Positions 9,256 through 16,512 are shown, counted from the first letter of the stretch. The stretch: DNA of 21,832 nt from an uncultured Oscillospiraceae bacterium (GCA_934636305.1 CAKUAM010000032.1:1-21832); one strand, 5' to 3'. Numbers and translations: made by a program. Notes: generated from the sequence alone by a model not told the origin.

Positions 9256-9544
9256 CCCGCTTCTCTCCCATCCGTTCCAGTACAAGATCATAGCCCTGAT
9301 TCCCATAGGTCAGGCAGCTGCTTACCCGGCTGATTGTCGCTGTCGATACGCCCGTCATCTGATTGACCGCGTTATAGCTCATGCCCTCACGCAGAAGCCG
9401 CGCTACCTTCAGCCGCTTGGACATTTCGCGCACCTCCGTCGCCGTGCAGACATCACCAAAATAGTCATAGCATTCCTCGAGCGTTTTCAGGCTCAATATC
9501 GACCGGAAGAACGCGTCCGTATCCTCTGTCCGCCATTTTGTCAT
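9227..9544 (-). CDS. yerC: TrpR-superfamily YerC/YecD-type regulator, probable histidine repressor HisR
   Basis: This small DNA-binding protein of 105 residues belongs to the TrpR/YerC family. The N-terminal half is helical (DAFFRSILSLKTLEECYDYFGDVCTATEVREMSKRLKVARLL). The recognition segment is EGMSYNAVNQMTGVSTATISRVSSCL, and the end matches YerC (YGNQGYDLVLERM). In Firmicutes, members found beside histidine genes have been proposed as histidine-responsive repressors (HisR). Its place as first gene of this his operon fits, so the symbol hisR would also be apt. The start at 9544 is preferred over 9562 because GGGAGAGG sits correctly before it. Autoregulation is inferred from the promoter-adjacent repeats, not shown. 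Confidence 0.9.
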   Translation of the reverse strand: MTKWRTEDTDAFFRSILSLKTLEECYDYFGDVCTATEVREMSKRLKVARLLREGMSYNAVNQMTGVSTATISRVSSCLTYGNQGYDLVLERMGEKRDDRQDTSEA

Positions 9545-9565
9545 CGCAGTCACCTCTCCCATGCA

Positions 9566-9618
9566 TTTTATTGAATTATCACTTTAACTTGCTGTTTCTT
9601 TAATAAATTGAATTATAC
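9566..9618 (-). promoter_or_regulatory. Two AT-rich repeat boxes at the his promoter (candidate HisR operators)
   Basis: The 10-mer ATTGAATTAT (plus-strand reading) occurs twice, at 9570-9579 and 9607-9616, with 37 bp between starts. The promoter-proximal copy lies in TAATTCAATTTATTA (minus strand), an imperfect inverted repeat with TAAT/ATTA ends that overlaps the -10 box. The position is right for repression. Assignment to the regulator encoded next to it is inference. Confidence 0.5.
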
Positions 9619-9640
9619 GTAACAGATGGGTATTTGTCAA
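9612..9640 (-). promoter_or_regulatory. Consensus promoter of the histidine operon
   Basis: The minus strand reads TTGACA (9640-9635), 17 nt, TATAAT (9617-9612), a perfect housekeeping promoter. The first codon of the regulator is about 68 nt further on. There is no T-box or attenuator in this leader, which favours control by a DNA-binding repressor. Confidence 0.93.
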
Positions 9641-9655
9641 GCCAGACAGATGCAG

Positions 9656-9684
9656 AAAACCGGTATGCAATGCATACCGGTTTT
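9656..9684 (-). terminator. Terminator of the Tim44-like gene
   Basis: A perfect 14-bp palindrome (AAAACCGGTATGCA at 9656-9669 and its complement at 9671-9684) lies 22 bases beyond the stop of the gene at 9706. On the minus strand the stem ends in TTTT followed by CTG. It separates that gene from the his promoter. Confidence 0.85.
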
Positions 9685-9705
9685 CGTCAATTTCACACAG
9701 TTTTG

Positions 9706-10611
9706 TTATCCGCGTGTCTCCTGTGCAACCGCGCGGATTGCATTCAGGGCAAAGCCATGCTCCTCCAGCGTAATCACGCTGCCGCAATACGGGCACTTGG
9801 CGCTTGCATTGATCTCCACAGGCGCGCCGCAGTTCGGGCAGTTGACCGTCTGAATGTCCTTGGCCGCGCCGCTCTTTTGTCCACTCGGCCGGACGAGATC
9901 CCATTCGTACGTCATGAACTTTTCCTTCTTGCGGTCGCCGGACACGAGCTTGCCCGTCTCGTCGTCGAGCGTGTAGTCCACAATCCGCGTGTTGAGCCGT
10001 GCCACAATCACATCGTTGCCGCTCTCCTGGCAGAAGCCGCGCAGCTCCACGCCAAGCACCGCAATCCGCTCAACATAGTTGGTCTGATGCGCCTGGATCT
10101 TGCGCCTGAGCTGGTTCTCCATCTGCGTGTAGAACGGATCCGTGCAGTACGGCCGGATCGGCGTGATATCCTTCGCCTGCCAGCACTGCTGCATCTGGAC
10201 ATACCAGTTCGACAGCTTCGCTGTCAGCTCGCTTTCTTCAAAGGCTTCATCGAGCTTCCGATATTCCTCCATCGGACGCAGCTTCCGCTTCGCCGCTGCA
10301 GATCCGCCGGTCTTTCCCTTCTTTTTCTTCTTTTTATCATCAATATTGGCCCAGATAAACGCAACTGCCAGAATCCCCACAATGACCCAGGTAACGCTCA
10401 TGCCAGACACGCCCTCGGAGCTGCCGCTGTCCGTATCCCAGTCCGAGTCCGAGCTGCTCCAATCCGAATCTGAGCTGCTCCATCCGGAATCTCCATAGTC
10501 GGAATCACCCGAATAGTCGCCAAAATCTGCCCCTGCCGTCAGTGCTGCAAGCAAAAGGATGCTCACGCACAGGGCGATTGCCAGAAGCCGCCGGAGAAGG
10601 TTCTTTTTCAT
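9706..10611 (-). CDS. Tim44-like domain protein with signal peptide, acidic-Ser linker, one TM segment and zinc ribbon
   Basis: The product has 301 residues. Residues 1-28 look like a signal peptide or first membrane segment. Residues 29-70 are a low-complexity Asp/Ser/Gly/Trp stretch with a repeated SSSDSDW unit. Residues 72-90 form a membrane helix, followed by a Lys-rich stretch (DDKKKKKKGK), so the C-terminal part is probably cytosolic. Residues 115-245 form a Tim44-like (NTF2-fold) domain, with the WYVQMQQCWQAKDITPIRPYCTDPFY pattern. Residues 258-276 form a CxxC-11-CxxC zinc ribbon (C258, C261, C273, C276). The cargo is unknown; related proteins are annotated only by domain. The start at 10611 follows AAGGAAGG and gives the Lys-rich signal sequence. 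It is a single-gene unit with its own promoter and terminator. Confidence 0.85.
   Translation of the reverse strand: MKKNLLRRLLAIALCVSILLLAALTAGADFGDYSGDSDYGDSGWSSSDSDWSSSDSDWDTDSGSSEGVSGMSVTWVIVGILAVAFIWANIDDKKKKKKGKTGGSAAAKRKLRPMEEYRKLDEAFEESELTAKLSNWYVQMQQCWQAKDITPIRPYCTDPFYTQMENQLRRKIQAHQTNYVERIAVLGVELRGFCQESGNDVIVARLNTRIVDYTLDDETGKLVSGDRKKEKFMTYEWDLVRPSGQKSGAAKDIQTVNCPNCGAPVEINASAKCPYCGSVITLEEHGFALNAIRAVAQETRG
10436..10486. repeat. Short tandem repeat coding for the SSSDSDW units
   Basis: About two and a half imperfect copies of a 21-bp unit (around TCCGAGTCCGAGCTGCTCCA) encode repeated Ser/Asp/Trp segments. Such repeats can change copy number by slippage in steps of seven residues without breaking the frame. 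Confidence 0.6.
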
Positions 10612-10645
10612 CGCTATTTTCCTTCCTTTTTCTTTCTTTATTTTC

Positions 10646-10675
10646 AGTATAGCACCCGCATCCGCATTCTGACAA
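10646..10675 (-). promoter_or_regulatory. Promoter of the Tim44-like gene
   Basis: The minus strand reads TTGTCA (10675-10670), 18 nt, TATACT (10651-10646), about 35 nt before the start codon. Confidence 0.7.
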
Positions 10676-10705
10676 GAGGATTTTTCCGCTTTGGCCGTCC
10701 ACTTG

Positions 10706-10748
10706 CAAAAAGCAGGGGCTGCGAATGTCCACACACCCACAGCCCCTG
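10706..10748 (-). terminator. Terminator of the trpXYZ-type operon
   Basis: Arms CAGGGGCTG (10713-10721) and CAGCCCCTG (10740-10748) form a 9-bp stem with an 18-nt loop. On the minus strand a T-run (GCTTTTTGC) follows directly. It lies 20 bases beyond the ATPase stop codon. Confidence 0.85.
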
Positions 10749-10768
10749 TCGCTTTCTGCAATTTTTTG

Positions 10769-11554
10769 TCACGACAGCAGCATCCTGTCGTTATCGAGCG
10801 TCTGCCCGACGCCCGCCTTGAACCGCTCCAGAAGATCCTGCACGTCCATATGCGCGCGCTCGTCTCCGCTGACATCCAGCACAATGCCGCCGCGGTCCAT
10901 CATCAGTGTCCGGTTGCCCAGCGCCAGCGCCGAGCGCATATTGTGCGTCACCATCAGGCACGTCAGGCTGTTTTCCTTCGCAATGCGCGTTGTCAGCGCC
11001 AGCACCTTCTCCGCCGCGCCCGGATCGAGCGCCGCCGTGTGCTCATCCAGAAGCAGCAGCTTCGGCTTGGCTATGGTCGCCATCATCAGTGTCAGCGCCT
11101 GGCGCTGGCCGCCGGAAAGCAGTCCTACCGGCTGACGCAGCCGGTCCTCCAGGCCCATATCCAGCATTTTCAGCTGCTCGCAGAACAGTTCCCGGTCCTG
11201 CTTCGTCACGTGCGACAGCCAGCCGCCGCGCCCGGCGGCCAGCGCCAGATTTTCCTCGATGGTCATGCCCGGCGCGCTGCCGCGCATCGGATCCTGGAAC
11301 AGTCTGCCGATCTGCCTGGCCCGCACATGCTCCGGCTGGAAGGTGATATCCTTCCCCGCCAGCTCAATGGTGCCGCTGTCGGCCAGAAAGCTGCCGCTGA
11401 TGGCGTTGAACAGCGTGGATTTTCCCGCGCCGTTGGCGCCGATGATTGTAATAAAGTCCCCATCCGGCACGCTGAGCGACAGCTCCCGCAGCGCACACTT
11501 TTCATTGACCGTGCCGGGGTTGAACGTCTTGGATATCTTTCTGAGCTCCAGCAT
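10769..11554 (-). CDS. trpZ: ABC transporter ATP-binding protein, TrpZ type (COG1101)
   Basis: This is the cytosolic ATPase of a three-gene importer. It has 261 residues: Walker A GANGAGKST (39-47), Q-loop Q87, signature LSGGQ (146-150), Walker B LLLLDE (166-171) and H-loop H204. The GANG form of Walker A, the layout and the partners match the family paired with COG2984 binding proteins and COG4120 permeases. The start at 11554 is the ATG in TAATG shared with the permease stop. The Trp T-box ahead of the operon suggests tryptophan or a related compound as substrate; that is inference. Confidence 0.93.
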   Translation of the reverse strand: MLELRKISKTFNPGTVNEKCALRELSLSVPDGDFITIIGANGAGKSTLFNAISGSFLADSGTIELAGKDITFQPEHVRARQIGRLFQDPMRGSAPGMTIEENLALAAGRGGWLSHVTKQDRELFCEQLKMLDMGLEDRLRQPVGLLSGGQRQALTLMMATIAKPKLLLLDEHTAALDPGAAEKVLALTTRIAKENSLTCLMVTHNMRSALALGNRTLMMDRGGIVLDVSGDERAHMDVQDLLERFKAGVGQTLDNDRMLLS

Positions 11555-12480
11555 TACCGCACGCCTCCCTTCCGGCCGAGCCGGCGGCGGATCGTCGGCC
11601 ACTGCTTCTTGAGATATGGGATGGAAATTGCCAGCACAACGATCACCGATGACACAAGCTTCAGCATGAACGCCGGCATATCAAAGCGCAGCGCGACCGT
11701 ATACACCAGCCGGAAAATGACCGCACCCAGCACCGCGCCGACCGCACGCAGGAACATGCCGCCCCTGCCCAGAATCGTGCCGCCAATGAGCAGCGACGCC
11801 AGCGCAATGGTCACCATGCCCTGTCCGATGTTGATATCCGCCGCCTTCTGGTACTGCGCCAGCAGGCATCCGGACAGCGCCGTGAAGCTCGCCGCAATGC
11901 ACAGTCCGATGGTGGTCGTCATGACCGGATTAATGGACGACGAGCGCACCATATCGGGGTTGTTGCCGGTTGCCCGGATGGCAAGCCCCAGCCGCGTGCG
12001 CAGGAAGAACGTCAGAAACGCAACAACAATACCGACTGCCGCAAGCGCCGTTATGAGCTTATACTGTCCGGCCAGCGGCGTGCTGGCCAGCGCAGCTTTC
12101 ATCATGGAAAACACCGTCTCGGTCTTGTTCATGCTAAGCAGCGACGCGCCGTCCATAATGGCAATATTGATGGAATACAGCGCCGTATTGACAATAATGC
12201 CGGCAAGCAGGCTGTTTACGCCCATTTTTGTCTGCAGTACCGACACAATCAGTCCCGAACACAGCCCCGCCGCCATTGCGGCAAATATGGCAAGCACGGG
12301 ATGAGCGTTCATTGCCGTCACCGCGCCGACCACCGCCCCCAGCGTAAAGCAGCCGTCCGTCGACAGGTCGCACACATTCAGCATTGTATAGCTCAGATAT
12401 AACGCCAACACCGTCAGCGAGCAGATCAGCCCCAGCTCCAGCGCTGTCTGAACAAGGCCCAGCACATTGGATAAACCCAT
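11554..12480 (-). CDS. trpY: ABC transporter permease, TrpY type (COG4120)
   Basis: This inner-membrane permease has 308 residues and about eight to nine hydrophobic helices, of the branched-chain-amino-acid/ribose permease fold. Typical segments are YLSYTMLNVCDLSTDGCFTLGAVVG near the N-terminus, LAGIIVNTALYSINIAIM, and the cytosolic EAA-like loop RTRLGLAIRATGNNPDMVRSSSIN, the likely ATPase contact. The short basic tail RRRLGRKGGVR is at the C-terminus. The start has AGAGG upstream. It shares one base with the ATPase gene downstream and is separated from the binding-protein gene by 90 nt holding a stem-loop. Confidence 0.93.
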   Translation of the reverse strand: MGLSNVLGLVQTALELGLICSLTVLALYLSYTMLNVCDLSTDGCFTLGAVVGAVTAMNAHPVLAIFAAMAAGLCSGLIVSVLQTKMGVNSLLAGIIVNTALYSINIAIMDGASLLSMNKTETVFSMMKAALASTPLAGQYKLITALAAVGIVVAFLTFFLRTRLGLAIRATGNNPDMVRSSSINPVMTTTIGLCIAASFTALSGCLLAQYQKAADINIGQGMVTIALASLLIGGTILGRGGMFLRAVGAVLGAVIFRLVYTVALRFDMPAFMLKLVSSVIVVLAISIPYLKKQWPTIRRRLGRKGGVR

Positions 12481-12506
12481 GATAATTCCTCTTTCTGTTT
12501 TATGCG

Positions 12507-12535
12507 CCCAAAGCTCCCGCAGTGGGAGCTTTGGG
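12507..12535 (-). other. Intercistronic 12-bp stem-loop between trpX and trpY
   Basis: Arms CCCAAAGCTCCC (12507-12518) and GGGAGCTTTGGG (12524-12535) are perfectly complementary with a 5-nt loop. No T-run follows on the minus strand, so it is more likely an mRNA-stability or processing element than a full terminator. Such hairpins often keep the binding-protein message more abundant than the permease message. Confidence 0.7.
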
Positions 12536-12570
12536 GCTGTGTATCAAATGGACTGCCGGCTCTCTCCGGC

Positions 12571-13710
12571 TCAGGAGAAGCTCTCTGCCGTAATCAGGGT
12601 GTTGATCTTCGTGCAGTAGGGCTCAAATGCCTTGGAAATTGTATCAAAGTCGAAGCCCAGCGCCTCGCAGGTCTCGGTGTTGATGGTTGCCGTACCGTTG
12701 TCGAACGTCAGGACCGGTGTTTCAGCCGGATTCTTGCCATTGAGCAGGATATCCGCAATCATCTCCGCGGTCTCGACGCCGAGGTTTGCATAGTCCACAC
12801 CGTAGCCGAGAAATGCGCCGTTGAGTGCAAAGGAGTCTGCGCCGGTGTACTGCGGGATGCCCGCTTCAATGAACGTCTCATAGATGGCAAGCTCTGCCTT
12901 CATGATGGAATTGTCAGTCGGGGTGAAAATCGCGTCCACACCATCTGCGACCATGGCCTGTGCCGCCAGCATGACCTCGTCTGCCGTCGAGCCGGTGTGC
13001 TCAACCACCTCAATGCCCTTGGCCTGCAGATACTCTCTTGCGTGTACGATGGCTGCTGTGGAGGAGTCCTGGCCGGCGTCATACAGCAGGCCAATCTTCG
13101 CTGCATCGGGGTTTGCCGCAAAAATGAGGTTCATAACGGACGCGGTGTCCAGATAGTCGGACGTGCCGGTCACGTTGCTGCCCGGAGACTCCAGCGATTC
13201 CACAAGACCCGCGCCGATGGGATCTGAAACTGCCGCAAACACGACCGGGGTCTGGCTGTCCTCTGTGGCGGTCTGCATCCGCATGGCGACCGGCGTTGCA
13301 ACGCCGACCATCAGATCCACGTTGTTGCTCTGGAAGTTTGCAATGATCTGCTCCATCACGGTTGCGTCTGCGTTGCAGTTATCATAGTCAATCTCGAACG
13401 TCACGCCCTTTTCCGTGCCGATCTCGGTCAGACGGTTCTGGATGTTCTCCACAATCTGGTTGAGAGAAGCATCATCCACATAGTTGCAGATGCCGATGGT
13501 AAAGGTCTTTCCGGTTTCCGGCTCCTGGCCGAACTGCTCGTCAATAACCGTTCCATCTTCCGGCATGGTGGCTTCATTTTCAGTCACTTCCGGCTGGCTG
13601 CTTGCGGTATCTGTCGCGGCCTGCTGCTTGGCAGCGCAGGCTGTCATCGCCAGCAGCATGGTAAAGACGAGCATTGCGATTACAAGCATTCTGGTTTTCT
13701 GCTTTTTCAT
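12571..13710 (-). CDS. trpX: ABC transporter substrate-binding lipoprotein, TrpX type (COG2984, ABC_sub_bind)
   Basis: This extracytoplasmic binding protein has 379 residues. Residues 1-24 form a lipoprotein signal, with the lipid-attachment cysteine C25 in LAMTAC. An Ala/Thr/Glu-rich linker follows. The ABC_sub_bind domain spans about 70-379: GICNYVDDASLNQIVENIQNRL, the NCNADATVMEQIIANFQSNNVDLMVGVATPVA segment, VFAAVSDPIGAGLVES, then GIEVVEHTGSTADEVM and FTPTDNSIM. The fold is that of LacI-like periplasmic proteins. The start at 13710 follows GGAGGAAAACACC. It is the first gene after a tRNA-Trp-type T-box leader, matching the trpXYZ arrangement described in streptococci. The ligand has not been tested. 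Confidence 0.93.
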   Translation of the reverse strand: MKKQKTRMLVIAMLVFTMLLAMTACAAKQQAATDTASSQPEVTENEATMPEDGTVIDEQFGQEPETGKTFTIGICNYVDDASLNQIVENIQNRLTEIGTEKGVTFEIDYDNCNADATVMEQIIANFQSNNVDLMVGVATPVAMRMQTATEDSQTPVVFAAVSDPIGAGLVESLESPGSNVTGTSDYLDTASVMNLIFAANPDAAKIGLLYDAGQDSSTAAIVHAREYLQAKGIEVVEHTGSTADEVMLAAQAMVADGVDAIFTPTDNSIMKAELAIYETFIEAGIPQYTGADSFALNGAFLGYGVDYANLGVETAEMIADILLNGKNPAETPVLTFDNGTATINTETCEALGFDFDTISKAFEPYCTKINTLITAESFS

Positions 13711-13804
13711 GGTGTTTTCCTCCATTTGGCTCTTGGCCGGTAAATTGATTCTGGGTGGCGGATGGAGGGGCCGCTGCCAACGACCGAATTTGGAGTATAA
13801 AATA

Positions 13805-14106
13805 TAAATATAAAAAAACAGCCCCTTATCCCATATATGGGACAAGAGCTGCACTCCTGCGATACCACCCAATTTGACGCTTGCGCGTCCGCTCGCTTAT
13901 GCGTACCATCATACGCACCCCGATGGATAACGGGTGGGAACCCGTCAGCACCTACTGGAAAGCTGCTGCTTTCGTTGGGGCTGCCCTCAAAAGTCCATTC
14001 TCCCTGCGCCGCGCCGCTGTGATCTCACCATCCACAGCTCTCTGAGGCCCGCAGACCTGCAGGGATACTACTCTTTCTCAACGGTTTACTTGGTATTTCG
14101 TTGTTG
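13805..14106 (-). promoter_or_regulatory. T-box riboswitch leader, tRNA-Trp specific (specifier TGG)
   Basis: The minus strand carries the conserved T-box sequence GGGTGGTATCGCAGG (about 13872-13857). Stem I features are visible: GAGAAAGAGTAGTA, then TCCCTGC paired with GCAGGGA, and AGAGAGCTG with GGTGAGA. Directly after GCAGGGA comes GAATGGACTT. In the specifier-loop position the codon is TGG (13998-13996), tryptophan, followed by A as is usual. A transcription terminator closes the leader. Uncharged tRNA-Trp should stabilise the antiterminator and switch on the downstream transporter. The element is complete. The codon call rests on alignment by eye. Confidence 0.92.
13813..13852 (-). terminator. 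Regulated terminator of the T-box leader
   Basis: CAGCTCTTGTCCCA (13852-13839) pairs, with G-U pairs, with the stretch at 13834-13820 around a TATA loop. Seven U residues follow (13819-13813). It competes with the antiterminator that contains the T-box sequence. Confidence 0.9.
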
Positions 14107-14112
14107 GCGCTA

Positions 14113-14141
14113 TTATAGCCGCTGGGCAGCCCGTTGTCAAG
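14113..14141 (-). promoter_or_regulatory. Consensus promoter of the T-box/trpXYZ unit
   Basis: The minus strand reads TTGACA (14141-14136), 17 nt, TATAAT (14118-14113), a perfect match. It lies between the mgtC-type gene stop and the T-box leader. Confidence 0.93.
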
Positions 14142-14184
14142 TGCTAATTTAAATAACTAAATTATTTTTCTAAAAACCGGATCC

Positions 14185-14904
14185 TCAGTTCATTTCCTCG
14201 ATATAGTATACATAGTCCAGCGTCTGCAGCGCCTCAATAATCTCCGCATGCTTTTTATATTTCTTGAGCTCCGCGCTGTCCACCGTAAAGCTGACCGTAA
14301 ACACACTCAGCCCGGAGTTCAGATACGCCGGATTCGACTCAATATCATCGATCCGGATGCCAAGCGCACGCACCGTGGACACAAAATCCGGCAGATCCCC
14401 CTTGTTTTTGAGCTCCAGATGCACCTCAAAATGGTTTGAGCGGTCCTTCAGCGTCTTTTCCAGCAGCGGCAGCGCCGACATGCTGCACACCAGCGCCGCA
14501 AACACCGCCAGCGCCAGCACATACAGTCCCGCGCCAAGCGCCAGACCAATCACACCGCAGCACCACAGCCCGACCGACGTCGTCAGCCCCTTGATCTGAT
14601 TCTTGGAGCTGAACAGAATGGAGTTTGCGCTGATGATGGCCGTCCCGATCACTGCCGCCGCGGACAAAGCCGGCACGGCAATCCCCATCTGCAGAATCAA
14701 AAACTGGTCGATCAGCATCGTTCCCGTGCCTGCAAGCGTGACAAGAATGAAGGTCCGCAGCCCGGCTGAATGCCGCTTGCTCGACCGCTCACAGCCCACC
14801 ATTGCCGACAGCACCATCGCCGCAAGCAGCCGCAGCAAAATAGCCCCGGCCCCCAGCTCCGCGCTCCATGGCCCGAGCAGCAGCGCAATTGCATCCGTTT
14901 TCAT
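14185..14904 (-). CDS. MgtC/SapB family membrane protein with C-terminal ACT-like domain
   Basis: The product has 239 residues. The N-terminal part (about 20-155) has four to five membrane helices with the family signature RLLAAMVLSAMVGCERSSKRHSAGLRTFILVTLAGTG. The C-terminal 85 residues (HFEVHLELKNKGDL... to YIEEMN) form a soluble βαβ ACT-like domain, as in full-length MgtC proteins. MgtC proteins modulate cation/ATP homeostasis, and in pathogens they act under low Mg2+. The exact role in gut Clostridia is not established. The start follows a strong AGGAGGT. It lies 5 nt after the antiporter stop, so the two are one operon. A possible partner or control of the antiporter is inference. Confidence 0.9.
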   Translation of the reverse strand: MKTDAIALLLGPWSAELGAGAILLRLLAAMVLSAMVGCERSSKRHSAGLRTFILVTLAGTGTMLIDQFLILQMGIAVPALSAAAVIGTAIISANSILFSSKNQIKGLTTSVGLWCCGVIGLALGAGLYVLALAVFAALVCSMSALPLLEKTLKDRSNHFEVHLELKNKGDLPDFVSTVRALGIRIDDIESNPAYLNSGLSVFTVSFTVDSAELKKYKKHAEIIEALQTLDYVYYIEEMN

Positions 14905-14909
14905 TTTCC

Positions 14910-16361
14910 TTACCTCCTCAGATAGAAATACCGCCGCTGCGCCTGTGTCTGCGCCAGCTGCTCCTCCGCCGCCTCTGTAAATGCGGCCTCCTCCTCGCTC
15001 ATTGCGTCCGGATGCTCTGGCAGCTGCGTCTGGATCTTCTCAATGCGCTCAATGAGCAGCTGCACCTCGGACTTCTGTTCGCCCGTCTGCGTCGTCTGCG
15101 CCACATCCGTCAGATCCTCCAGCTTTGTTGAATACGATCCCGACAAATACAGCGCCAGCTTTGCGCACCCCGGCCCAAGCAGCTCATACAGCACGCTTGA
15201 CGCCAGAATGATCGTCTGCAGATCTCCGCCCATTGTCCCGCCAAGCGTCCGCGCGCCGAGCGCGGCCAATCCAATAGCGACGCCTGCCTGCGGAATGAGC
15301 GCAAGACCCAGGTAATTGCGCACCGCCTTCGGCTTTTTCACCATCCAGCAGCCCAGCCACGCACCGGCATATTTGCCCAGCATGCGCACCAGAAAATACG
15401 TCACGCCGATGACAAGCAGCGGCACACCGTTCATTGCCCCGGCGCTGGACACCAACGCGTCAAGCTGGAACGACATGCCCGACCGCACAAAAAACAGCAG
15501 CAGGATCGGTGGGCTGAAATAGCCCAGCTGCCGGAACAGCTTATCATCCTCCGCCAGATTGGTATACACCGTACCCATGGCCATGCACCCGAGCAGCGGC
15601 GAAACATCCAGCAGCGCGCACACGCCGCAGAACGCGAACAACAGCGCAATGGAGATAATCAGCTTATTGTCCTTCGAGCGCTTCTGCGGCATCAGCAGCT
15701 TCATCAGCCCGCCGAACACGCCGCCCAGGGCCAACGCCGCCAGATTTAACAGCACCGGCCGCACAACCGTCTGCAGGGAAACGGCGCTTCCGCCCTGCAG
15801 CGACGCCAGCGCGACGGAAATCGCAATGGAATACAGCACCAGCCCCACCACGTCGTCCAGCGCCACAACCTGCAGCAGCGTATCAACAAAATCGCCCTTC
15901 GCGCCCGTCTGCCGGATGGTCATCATCGTGGACGCGGGCGCAGTCGCCGAGGCCAGCGCCGCCAGCACAATGGAAAATGCCAGCTCCAGCCGCAGCACAA
16001 AGTAGGTCAGAAGGAAAATGCACACAGAGGCCATCACAGCCTCAAAAATGGTAATAACAACGACCCGCATGCCGTTTTTCTTCAGAACCGCAAGCTTAAA
16101 AAACTCCCCGGTGGAAAACGCGATAAACGCCAGCGCAATATCCGACAGAAAATCTGTGCCGTCTATGATGCGCTGCGGCACAAGATCCAGGCAGTACGGT
16201 CCGATGAGGATTCCCGCAAGGATATACGCCGTGACGTTCGGCAGCCGCAGCTGCTTTGTCACCCGCGTCATCAAAAAGCCTGCAAAGAGCATCAGCGCCA
16301 CCGACACGATCACCGACGCCACCGGCTGGGACTCTGCAATGGCTCTTTGTAATTGCTGCAT
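14910..16361 (-). CDS. CPA2-family cation/proton antiporter (Kef/NapA type membrane domain)
   Basis: This is a sodium or potassium/proton exchanger of the inner membrane. It has 483 residues, about 12-13 hydrophobic helices up to roughly residue 415, then a soluble, Gln/Glu-rich tail of about 65 residues with no recognisable TrkA/RCK domain. CPA2 features are LRLPNVTAYILAGILIGPY (38-56), ALASATAPASTMM and the paired acidic residues in VALDDVVGL (D169-D170) expected on the ion-binding helix. The start at 16361 is chosen because GGGGAGG precedes it by 7 nt; an in-frame start seven codons earlier would lie on top of this site. The ion specificity cannot be read from sequence alone. It is co-transcribed with the MgtC-type gene. 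Confidence 0.9.
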   Translation of the reverse strand: MQQLQRAIAESQPVASVIVSVALMLFAGFLMTRVTKQLRLPNVTAYILAGILIGPYCLDLVPQRIIDGTDFLSDIALAFIAFSTGEFFKLAVLKKNGMRVVVITIFEAVMASVCIFLLTYFVLRLELAFSIVLAALASATAPASTMMTIRQTGAKGDFVDTLLQVVALDDVVGLVLYSIAISVALASLQGGSAVSLQTVVRPVLLNLAALALGGVFGGLMKLLMPQKRSKDNKLIISIALLFAFCGVCALLDVSPLLGCMAMGTVYTNLAEDDKLFRQLGYFSPPILLLFFVRSGMSFQLDALVSSAGAMNGVPLLVIGVTYFLVRMLGKYAGAWLGCWMVKKPKAVRNYLGLALIPQAGVAIGLAALGARTLGGTMGGDLQTIILASSVLYELLGPGCAKLALYLSGSYSTKLEDLTDVAQTTQTGEQKSEVQLLIERIEKIQTQLPEHPDAMSEEEAAFTEAAEEQLAQTQAQRRYFYLRR

Positions 16362-16400
16362 GCTGCTGCCTCCCCTCCGCACCGCAGTTCCGATGCTGTC

Positions 16401-16429
16401 AGTTTACACGACCGCCCGCAACTTGTCAA
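16401..16429 (-). promoter_or_regulatory. Promoter of the antiporter-mgtC operon
   Basis: The minus strand reads TTGACA (16429-16424), 17 nt, TAAACT (16406-16401), 40 nt before the chosen start. It begins just after the preceding terminator. Confidence 0.8.
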
Positions 16430-16431
16430 AT

Positions 16432-16469
16432 GTGTCAAAAGGGGAATGCTGCGGTCTGCAGCATTCCCC
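16432..16469 (-). terminator. Terminator after the receiver-domain fragment
   Basis: A perfect 12-bp stem (GGGGAATGCTGC at 16441-16452 and its complement at 16458-16469) has a 5-nt loop and TTTTGACA on the minus-strand exit side. It closes transcription coming from the sensor kinase and the fragment behind it, just before the antiporter promoter. Confidence 0.85.
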
Positions 16470-16512
16470 TGCCCCTTTCCACATTCTATGCAGCAAGGTG
16501 CGTTCCCATGTA

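Noticed and set aside
8089..9333. A 414-codon plus-strand open frame opposite hisZ
   Set aside because: hisZ on the minus strand has full family similarity and fits the operon overlaps; the plus-strand translation has no domain and biased composition.
10612..10884. A 91-codon N-terminal extension of the Tim44-like protein
   Set aside because: It would overlap the terminator and the end of the ATPase gene and cover the promoter; the start at 10611 has a ribosome binding site and a signal sequence.
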